A stretch of DNA of 64,000 bases from Pseudomonas guariconensis (GTDB lineage Bacteria; Pseudomonadota; Gammaproteobacteria; Pseudomonadales; Pseudomonadaceae): NCBI RefSeq assembly GCF_024127895.1, contig NZ_JAMYBK010000007.1, positions 62,001-126,000 on the forward strand, read 5' to 3'. Made by a program: the position numbers and the translations under genes. This document shows positions 53,125 through 64,000 of this stretch, piece after piece (position 1 is the first letter of the stretch; each line of letters begins with the position of its first letter). The notes under the pieces are model-generated. The model was given only the letters and a program-made list of their open reading frames with translations, searched no databases and was not told the DNA's origin.

Positions 53125-53240
53125 GGGGGCGCTTTTGCGCCCCTTTCACGACACAAGGCCGCTCAGGCATAGCGCTGCCTGCAAGCCAGCGCCGAATCTG
53201 GAACGACCTTGTGCCGCGAAAGGGCTGCGGAGCAGCCCCA
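53125..53240. repeat. Paired extragenic palindromes (BIME-like)
   Basis: A GGGGCGC-TTTT-GCGCCCC hairpin (53126-53143) is followed by CACGACACAAGG. About 40 bp later comes the inverted form GACCTTGTGCCGCG, joined to a GGGCTGC-GGA-GCAGCCC hairpin ending near 53239. This head-to-head order is typical of Pseudomonas REP pairs. Confidence 0.65.
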
Positions 53241-53685
53241 GGCTTAACTGACAGGCATTGCCTCCCCCCCACCATTTGGCATGACACTTTGGATATGGCT
53301 GACCACGTGATCTCGCTGTCAAGCGCCTAATTCAACAAGCCAACGACGCATAACCCAAACGCCCTATCGTGTATCTCCAAGCACGGCAATCGTTCAAACA
53401 GAAACACTGAGAGACGGCTATTTACACATAATGAAACATTTTTTGCCCACAGCGGCTCAATAAATATTACTTCCTCCTGAAAAACAAACGAACAACAACT
53501 CCAGAAATTCCTCAACGAACAGCAAAATAATTCACACATGAAAATAGGAATGTTCTGACAAAAAAAATCCAAAAAATCAAAAATAAGAATTCTCCGTAAG
53601 CAAACACCTAGGAACATTCACACAACCTTACCTCCGAATAAAACAGAAGACCGAGGAATTTTAAAAAACACTTTTCAGCCGCAAC

Positions 53686-53714
53686 TTGACATGCATCAAC
53701 GACGGTCCTAAACC
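53686..53714 (+). promoter_or_regulatory. Possible sigma-70-type promoter of the microcin operon
   Basis: TTGACA (53686-53691) is a perfect -35 hexamer. Seventeen bases on is TAAACC, only half matching a -10. A short GC-rich hairpin (CCCCGA/TCGGGG, 53723-53742) would lie in the leader. No PvdS box is present. Confidence 0.3.
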
Positions 53715-53762
53715 TGCACAAACCCCGAACTCGAACTCGGGGCAACAACCAAGGAGAGAACA

Positions 53763-53972
53763 ATGGACCATCAATTTGGCATCAATGTCATGAAGCTGGA
53801 CTTTGACAACGATTGCGATATGGAAGCGGAATTCTTTGGAGGCTCCGGAAGCCAAGGAGGCTGCGGAGGAAGTGGTGGTTGTGGAGGTGGTGGTGGATGT
53901 AAAGGTGGTAGCGGGGGTTCAGGAGGATGCGGCGGTAATGCTATCGACAACCTTGAGCATGAGAACTGCTAA
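53763..53972 (+). CDS. mcbA: McbA-like precursor of a thiazole/oxazole-modified microcin
   Basis: A 69-aa peptide, the same length as E. coli McbA. The leader (about residues 1-25) contains FGINV at 5-9, matching the FGVVL recognition stretch of the McbA leader. The core from Gly26 is Gly-rich, with Ser28, 30, 37, 50, 53 and Cys34, 40, 46, 56, each of these except Ser30 within a Gly-Gly-X pattern. It ends in an unusual acidic tail, NAIDNLEHENC. Unlike McbA there is no adjacent Ser-Cys or Cys-Ser. AAGGAG lies 7 bases before the ATG. The cyclodehydratase and dehydrogenase encoded next should turn selected Ser/Cys into oxazoles and thiazoles. Leader removal (TldD/TldE in E. coli) would be encoded elsewhere. 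Confidence 0.9.
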   Translation: MDHQFGINVMKLDFDNDCDMEAEFFGGSGSQGGCGGSGGCGGGGGCKGGSGGSGGCGGNAIDNLEHENC

Positions 53973-53981
53973 CTAAAAGTA

Positions 53982-54011
53982 GGGCGTCTTCACCCACCAA
54001 AGAAGATGCCC
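53982..54011 (+). promoter_or_regulatory. Intercistronic hairpin between mcbA and mcbB
   Basis: GGGCGTCTTC (53982-53991) pairs with GAAGATGCCC (54002-54011): 10 bp including one G-U, with a 10-nt loop. It has no T-run. Such hairpins after RiPP precursor genes act as partial terminators or stabilise the abundant precursor mRNA. Confidence 0.65.
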
Positions 54012-54027
54012 TCCTCCACCCGAGGAG
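54011..54027 (+). promoter_or_regulatory. Hairpin burying the mcbB ribosome binding site
   Basis: CTCCTC (54011-54016) is the exact complement of the mcbB Shine-Dalgarno GAGGAG (54022-54027), with a 5-nt loop CACCC. It directly abuts the preceding hairpin, sharing one base. Confidence 0.6.
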
Positions 54028-54032
54028 CAAAA

Positions 54033-54899
54033 ATGAAAACACTAAGGATCTACAACTACGAAATACTCAACTTTGACTCTGATCCAATGGTCTTTTCCCC
54101 CATTGGATTTACCAAAATCACTGAACCAAAAATGGCGAAGGCACTACAACACCTTGCCGAAACTCAATCAACACTGCTACCGCAAGATGAACTCGAGCAA
54201 ATACTGCTAAGTGAAAACCTAAACCCTGCCAGTGGCATTGACTTCCTTAGATCAATATCCATTATTGGTGAACACGCAGAGCCTCCCTATTTTGAAAACG
54301 CCATTATTTATACTGACTGGGACATATCAAATGAACTCAAGTCCTACTTGAAAAGGAAATCTCATGATAAAACCCAGATCCGAAAACTCCCTCTATCCAA
54401 AACGCCCAAAGCAAAAACGCCAACCCTGTTTATTCTTGCTTATTTAAAGCTATGCCCGGACTTACTCAGAAAAACCTACACGGCAATCTTAGATAGCAAC
54501 CCTGATTGTGGGATCAGTGTTGGATTCATCAGTGGAAAGTACTTCCACTTGACCGAAGTCTATATTCCCTCAATCGGTAATCCATGCGCTTTTTGCACCC
54601 TAGATAGAATCGCACACTATGAGCAATTGAGACCCAGCCATCATCACTGGTACAAAATATGGGCTTTTTGCCGATCAAAAAAAATAGCATTACCTAAGAC
54701 AGCAATCGACGAACTTCAAAACGCATTAATTCTCGGAACAGTCACTTCATTCTCAAACAAATTAATACACCCTCAAAAATCCAAACTCACTCAAGACCAA
54801 ACTTTGCTATCTAGAACTCTAAATTTAGAAAATGGCACATTTACAGAAGACAATAGCATTCACTGGCCACTTTGCCAATGCTTAGGATTCAAACCATGA
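54033..54899 (+). CDS. mcbB: McbB-like cyclodehydratase subunit (leader-binding, zinc site)
   Basis: 288 aa, close to E. coli McbB (295). The start at 54033 follows GAGGAG at a normal distance; the frame also opens at 54006 but that ATG lies in a hairpin without a ribosome site. CAFC (185-188) and CQC (281-283) give four cysteines that can bind zinc, as expected of the E1-like/McbB partner in azoline-forming complexes. The N-terminal region probably contains the fold that grips the precursor leader. It works with the YcaO protein to cyclise Ser/Cys of McbA. The last bases overlap the mcbC start (ATGA). Confidence 0.82.
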   Translation: MKTLRIYNYEILNFDSDPMVFSPIGFTKITEPKMAKALQHLAETQSTLLPQDELEQILLSENLNPASGIDFLRSISIIGEHAEPPYFENAIIYTDWDISNELKSYLKRKSHDKTQIRKLPLSKTPKAKTPTLFILAYLKLCPDLLRKTYTAILDSNPDCGISVGFISGKYFHLTEVYIPSIGNPCAFCTLDRIAHYEQLRPSHHHWYKIWAFCRSKKIALPKTAIDELQNALILGTVTSFSNKLIHPQKSKLTQDQTLLSRTLNLENGTFTEDNSIHWPLCQCLGFKP

Positions 54900-55687
54900 G
54901 CATTCCTCACGATCATTATCTGAAATTCACAACCCGCGAAGTAACAGATGAAACATTAGCCTTTCACGCCAAAGGAAATTTCGTTATCCATAGAGCAACC
55001 CGGCATTTAAGCACCTTGCATCACATCCCATTAAAAGAATTAAAAAAGCTAACTGGCAACGAACTCAAGTTGAATATCTTTACTTCAGAAAAGGGCCATA
55101 GAGGGGAGGCTCTGCAACCCTTACGTCAAAACCATAGTCTGCACAGAAATAACTCGTGTAACTGGTTCGATGAGCGGGAAATGCAGTTCGAAACTGTCAA
55201 AGCCCTTCTTTCCCCCTTATTAGTAAAAGGTGGATCAAGCTACAGGAGGGGTTACCCAAGTGGCGGGGCACTTTACCCGATTGAAGTTTTCTGCATCAAT
55301 TTAAACAATAAAATCAAGCACTGGCCAACTGAGAGCAGCGCTCTCCACCTACTTCCATCCTCAAGAACGCTGGAGGCATACAGCCCGAAAATTAATATAG
55401 ACTTATTGTCCAATGCCATCACCCAGGAGCACGACAACATAGGTTCACCATCATTAGCAATCATCTACTTCATCTACTTACCAAAGGCAATATTCAAATA
55501 TCGATATAGAGGATATCGGTTAGCCCTTATGGAAGCTGGATCCATGTATATGCTTACAGATTTACGCTGCAAAGAGTTACAACTGCACAGCAGACCTTGG
55601 TCAGGCTTTACCGATTACGAGGTCACGAAAGAACTAAACTTGAACCCAGCATTATTTCTACCCGCTTGTATTCAACTCATAGGCTAG
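54896..55687 (+). CDS. mcbC: McbC-like FMN-dependent azoline dehydrogenase (SagB type)
   Basis: 263 aa (E. coli McbC 272). It shows SagB-type nitroreductase motifs: YRRGYPSGGALYPIEVF (115-132; family PSxGALYP), and KYRYRGYRLALMEAGSM from residue 201. The Lys201-Tyr202 pair matches the catalytic Lys-Tyr described for this family, in number as well as context. The enzyme uses FMN to oxidise thiazolines and oxazolines to the aromatic azoles of the mature peptide. The start at 54896 overlaps the mcbB stop; four bases separate it from mcbD. Confidence 0.87.
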   Translation: MSIPHDHYLKFTTREVTDETLAFHAKGNFVIHRATRHLSTLHHIPLKELKKLTGNELKLNIFTSEKGHRGEALQPLRQNHSLHRNNSCNWFDEREMQFETVKALLSPLLVKGGSSYRRGYPSGGALYPIEVFCINLNNKIKHWPTESSALHLLPSSRTLEAYSPKINIDLLSNAITQEHDNIGSPSLAIIYFIYLPKAIFKYRYRGYRLALMEAGSMYMLTDLRCKELQLHSRPWSGFTDYEVTKELNLNPALFLPACIQLIG

Positions 55688-55691
55688 TTTC

Positions 55692-56897
55692 ATGAATATC
55701 TATAACGAAATCCATACCCCTGCTGCTACAGACTTTGAGTTGCACCGACCGGGGGCAGTGTCCCATCTCCCTCATAGTGTTGAGTGCGGCAGTCGATGGG
55801 GCACCTACGGCTCAAGCAGTGGATGGTCATCAGAAGTAATTAACTGTGCTATTGGCGAACAGTTCGAGAGAAAGCACTTCTATCTTGACGTTCCCGTACA
55901 CGACACAAGCAAACTAGATAATGGGCTGACCCCCGAAGAATGTGACGAGTTTTCCAAGGCATTCTCACAGACATCCACGAATGGCCATAAGACACCATTA
56001 CACTCGCACCTTTTTGATCGCACTAATGTTTTCAGGATAACTGACTTCACGCCCTGCAGGATTCCCACTGTCTGCATATCCATTTCGCCAGGCAGGAACC
56101 CCGTCGATAACAAGTTCTACCCAATGAGAGACACCTGCGGATGCAGTGCCCATGTGACAATTGAAAGAGCAATCCTGGGAGCACTCAAAGAGTCTCTAGA
56201 GAGGCAATTTCTACTTAGATTCTGGCTTACCAAAACTTGCACAGACAAAGTTTCATATCTTGATGCCTGTTCGACCCTGAAAAATCTACCCAGCCGACCA
56301 CTACTCCAGCAATTACACAAAAACGGAGAGTTATGCATCTTAAACTTAACTGACGATAAATTCCCTGGCAGCTGCATTTTACTGTGCTACGGCAACAAAA
56401 ACGACAAGCACGCCCGCGTTAAATACTGCGCTGGAATGGCTTATTCGGACAACCTCGCCAGTGCTTTGGAAAAGGCAACCATCGAATTATGGCAAACCTT
56501 CCGATTCATGCAGTCATTTAGCAGCACCAATAACTTTAAAAAAGAAATTGAGGACCCTTACCTCAGCTATTTCATGGAATGCAACCATTACAGTACCTAC
56601 AATACAATTTCCAGCAACATAGATATGAGTCACCCCAAGTCCTCATCCAACGACACCGTCCCACTCACCTGCCAAAACCTTATTAGCGCAATAAGAAAAC
56701 TCAAGTTAAATGGCTACCTATACTTATCCGCGCTGCCCACCAAAAAATCCAACATTCACTTTTGCAAGTACACCTCACCCAATCTGTTCCTCCACATGAA
56801 CAATGCCTTCCACCTAAATACCAAAAACACTTATTCCGATTTCTTTTCCAAAAAAATCATCACTACACAACTAACCAGAATGGTCCCCTTCCCATGA
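55692..56897 (+). CDS. mcbD: McbD-like YcaO cyclodehydratase
   Basis: 401 aa (E. coli McbD 396). YcaO-type ATP-binding elements are visible: GSSSGWSSEVINCAIGEQFE with following R (residues about 38-58), ILGALKESLERQFLLRFW near 165 and ASALEKATIELWQTFRFM near 255. The protein ends MVPFP, a short form of the proline-rich C-terminus that YcaO cyclodehydratases insert into the active site. It phosphorylates the precursor backbone to drive ring closure at Ser/Cys, together with the McbB-like partner. The final bases overlap the mcbE start (ATGA). Confidence 0.87.
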   Translation: MNIYNEIHTPAATDFELHRPGAVSHLPHSVECGSRWGTYGSSSGWSSEVINCAIGEQFERKHFYLDVPVHDTSKLDNGLTPEECDEFSKAFSQTSTNGHKTPLHSHLFDRTNVFRITDFTPCRIPTVCISISPGRNPVDNKFYPMRDTCGCSAHVTIERAILGALKESLERQFLLRFWLTKTCTDKVSYLDACSTLKNLPSRPLLQQLHKNGELCILNLTDDKFPGSCILLCYGNKNDKHARVKYCAGMAYSDNLASALEKATIELWQTFRFMQSFSSTNNFKKEIEDPYLSYFMECNHYSTYNTISSNIDMSHPKSSSNDTVPLTCQNLISAIRKLKLNGYLYLSALPTKKSNIHFCKYTSPNLFLHMNNAFHLNTKNTYSDFFSKKIITTQLTRMVPFP

Positions 56898-57640
56898 GCA
56901 GCCTTCCTCAATGTGCGACGCCTAGGGTGGTCAGAATTGCAAGAATCTCAAAGATTTTAGTTCTCGAGCACTTGAAGGAGCCCACTGCACTTCTGTGGAC
57001 AGCACTATCGCCTTGTATAATGTTCATCATCTTGACGCAAAGCACCCCGACATCTCAACAAACGAGCCAAGCATATATCACTGCAGCAGCATGGTTCTAC
57101 GCATACATTTCGTCAAGCGTCGCTTTTTTTGGCCTGAGCTTTTATCTCATCGGCAGAAGAGAAAGTGGATTCATCCGATCATTTATCTATCAGAAAACAG
57201 CAATCGCTCTATTCTTGTGCTCACACCTCACTAGTTACACCCTGATCAGCATCATCTATTTCAGCTTTTTCTACTTAACAACCAAACCACTATACGGCGA
57301 CTACTCGACCTATGAATTTCTGTATTTACTATCCTGCTTTTATGCGAGCTATCTGATGTTTTCATGCATTGGACTTGCCATAGCAGCATTACCCATAAAG
57401 TTCACCACTGCCAACACACTTTTCTCTCTCTTGTCTTTCATAATGTTACTCTCAGGCTATATAGGCGCCATGCACACTCAGGACATTCCTTCTATAAACC
57501 CACTACATCTGAGCACAAAAATATTTCACGGAGAGATTTCACTGATCAACAGCTTTCTCGCAGCACTTACCAGCTCCCTTCTTGGCAGTTACCTGACTGG
57601 TAAATATTTCAGAATCCAGCCTATTTGGAGTAGATACTAA
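56894..57640 (+). CDS. mcbE: McbE-like ABC-2 type permease for microcin export and self-protection
   Basis: 248 aa (E. coli McbE 241), with about six hydrophobic segments, for example ALLWTALSPCIMFIILTQ and TLFSLLSFIMLLSGYIGAM. The start at 56894 overlaps the mcbD stop; a longer frame from 56762 lies wholly inside mcbD and is rejected. In E. coli, McbE and McbF pump microcin B17 out and give partial immunity. The next gene begins directly after its stop, so the two should form one transporter. Identity rests on topology and operon position, as permeases of this kind diverge strongly. Confidence 0.78.
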   Translation: MSSLPQCATPRVVRIARISKILVLEHLKEPTALLWTALSPCIMFIILTQSTPTSQQTSQAYITAAAWFYAYISSSVAFFGLSFYLIGRRESGFIRSFIYQKTAIALFLCSHLTSYTLISIIYFSFFYLTTKPLYGDYSTYEFLYLLSCFYASYLMFSCIGLAIAALPIKFTTANTLFSLLSFIMLLSGYIGAMHTQDIPSINPLHLSTKIFHGEISLINSFLAALTSSLLGSYLTGKYFRIQPIWSRY

Positions 57641-58342
57641 ATGAGCATACTAAGCATCAAAAACCTGAGCTTCTCCTATAAAAATCAAACCTTGTTTGAC
57701 AATATAGGCCTAGCTCTAAACAAAGGCGAAATAGTTGGTATTCTTGGTAGCAACGGAGCTGGGAAAACGACACTTTTCGACCTAATCTGCAAAATTAGAA
57801 AGCCTACCCACGGAAAGATAATCAACAATTCCCAGCAACAGCTTTACCTTACTCAAATTCTAACCCCTCCACCGCTACTGCATATGGCCGAAGTTTACAA
57901 CTTAATTTCCTGTTTAAGCTCAACATCCACACCCAGCCACTCTGAAACGCTTGCACGCCTCTACACTTGGTCGCCTCCGTTATTCAAACGCTATTCCGAG
58001 ATATCAAAAAAGAAGGCTTCTACGTGCAGCTACGGTGAGATTCGGAGTTTTTTCACCCTAACGCTACTCCTCATGGGCAGCGACTTGATCATACTCGACG
58101 AACCTACTGCAGGTGTCGACCCAGAATTCCGTCATTACATATGGCTTGGTATCAGTAATGCCTGCCAAGAAGGTGCAGCTGTGTTGATCTCATCTCACTA
58201 CACACATGAGATCGCCACTCACTGTCATCGCTTCTACATGCTTGCCCGCCAACGACTCGAGGAATTTGATAGCGGCGACCAGTTCATGACCCGTCACCAT
58301 GCCACTTCACTTGATGAAGCGTTCATCAATGCCACTGTGTAA
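57641..58342 (+). CDS. mcbF: McbF-like ABC transporter ATPase
   Basis: 233 aa (E. coli McbF 247). Walker A is GSNGAGKTT near residue 37, Walker B LIILDEPTAGVDPE near 151, and the H-loop SSHYTHE follows. The ABC signature is unusual: CSYGEIRSF in place of LSGGQ. It energises the permease encoded just upstream for export of the modified peptide. This is the last gene of the operon. No pentapeptide-repeat McbG follows; only 68 bp remain before the end of the convergent pvdL. Confidence 0.88.
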   Translation: MSILSIKNLSFSYKNQTLFDNIGLALNKGEIVGILGSNGAGKTTLFDLICKIRKPTHGKIINNSQQQLYLTQILTPPPLLHMAEVYNLISCLSSTSTPSHSETLARLYTWSPPLFKRYSEISKKKASTCSYGEIRSFFTLTLLLMGSDLIILDEPTAGVDPEFRHYIWLGISNACQEGAAVLISSHYTHEIATHCHRFYMLARQRLEEFDSGDQFMTRHHATSLDEAFINATV

Positions 58343-58361
58343 TGGCGATGTGCAGCAACCT

Positions 58362-58405
58362 GCTCTTGACCCTATGGCCGTAGAATCGGCGATAGGGTCA
58401 AGAGC
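58362..58405. terminator. Perfect 14-bp inverted repeat between mcbF and pvdL
   Basis: GCTCTTGACCCTAT (58362-58375) and ATAGGGTCAAGAGC (58392-58405) are exact reverse complements. After one mismatch, GCCG/CGGC extends the stem with a TAGAAT loop. It lies between convergent stops and should terminate from both sides, although there is no T-run. Confidence 0.65.
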
Positions 58406-58410
58406 GACGC

Positions 58411-64000
<5,590 letters not shown>

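Larger units (their letters stand above)
52745..53762. other. About 1 kb without a convincing gene: boundary between the pyoverdine/dsb region and the microcin operon
   Basis: The left half (to about 53330) is GC-rich with REP-type palindromes. A near copy of the dsbG 3' end lies at 52969-52988 and a paired palindrome block at 53125-53240. The right half, about 53330-53700, turns abruptly AT-rich, with many A-runs and no open frame that looks like a protein. It ends in a leader with a TTGACA hexamer (53686), a 6-bp hairpin at 53723-53742 and the ribosome site of mcbA. No integrase or transposase remnant was recognised. Confidence 0.7.

Noticed and set aside
53327..53617. A 96-aa minus-strand frame in the AT-rich stretch
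   Set aside because: Phe/Cys/Leu-rich translation, no convincing ribosome site and no domain. It looks like chance in AT-rich DNA.
53763..53972. Reading the small Gly-rich gene as a lanthipeptide or a glycine-rich structural protein
   Set aside because: No Lan dehydratase or cyclase is nearby. The adjoining YcaO, SagB-type and McbB-like genes and the FGxxV leader stretch fit azole formation.
54006..54035. Upstream ATG for the McbB-like protein
   Set aside because: It lies in the arm of an intercistronic hairpin without a Shine-Dalgarno, whereas the ATG at 54033 follows GAGGAG.
56762..56893. Long N-terminal extension of the McbE-like permease
   Set aside because: It lies entirely inside mcbD, and the ATGA overlap at 56894 repeats the coupling seen at mcbB/mcbC.

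Overview
The window is GC-rich Pseudomonas DNA, most like the P. putida group. It carries most of a pyoverdine siderophore locus: the end of pvdR, pvdT, opmQ, pvdP, pvdM-N-O, pvdE, fpvA, four NRPS genes, a ferric-siderophore reductase, pvdH and the 3' end of pvdL. Several transcription units start with a TAAAT-N16-CGT element, the promoter type read by the iron-starvation sigma factor PvdS.

Layout. Positions 1-3892 (+) encode the PvdRT-OpmQ tripartite exporter. Positions 4013-11169 hold the periplasmic maturation genes (pvdP on -, pvdM/N/O on +) and the PvdE exporter, followed by the TonB receptor fpvA. Positions 13824-44401 (-) form one NRPS operon read from right to left: 2634, 1119, 2157 and 3946 aa, then a small alpha/beta hydrolase. 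Adenylation pocket residues read by eye suggest, after the PvdL chromophore precursor (Glu-D-Tyr-Dab), the order D-(Lys/Orn) - Ser - Ser - Gly - Asp - D-(N5-hydroxy-Orn derivative) - Ser - cyclic N5-hydroxy-Orn. Divergent from it is a SIP-family reductase (+), then pvdH (-). Positions 47148-52709 hold a DsbRS-like two-component system and a dsbD-dsbE-dsbG operon.

The most interesting part is 53763-58342, a visibly AT-richer six-gene operon wedged between dsbG and pvdL. It has the gene order of the microcin B17 operon: a 69-aa Gly/Ser/Cys precursor (McbA-like), McbB-like and YcaO (McbD-like) cyclodehydratase subunits around a SagB-type dehydrogenase (McbC-like), an ABC permease (McbE-like) and an ATPase (McbF-like). 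No McbG-type immunity gene follows. The core lacks the adjacent Ser-Cys/Cys-Ser pairs that give microcin B17 its fused bis-heterocycles, and it has an acidic tail ending in Cys, so the product should be a distinct thiazole/oxazole-modified peptide. The operon looks horizontally acquired. It ends at a perfect 14-bp inverted repeat facing pvdL, and an imperfect copy of the dsbG 3' end lies upstream of it.

Other notable points: a near-identical (2 mismatches seen in 1,019 bp) duplication of the Ser adenylation region between two neighbouring NRPS genes; a carrier/condensation junction that looks as if an epimerization domain was lost; and a direct GGTTAA repeat upstream of dsbD that could be a DsbR operator. 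All functional calls come from reading motifs. No database search was run.
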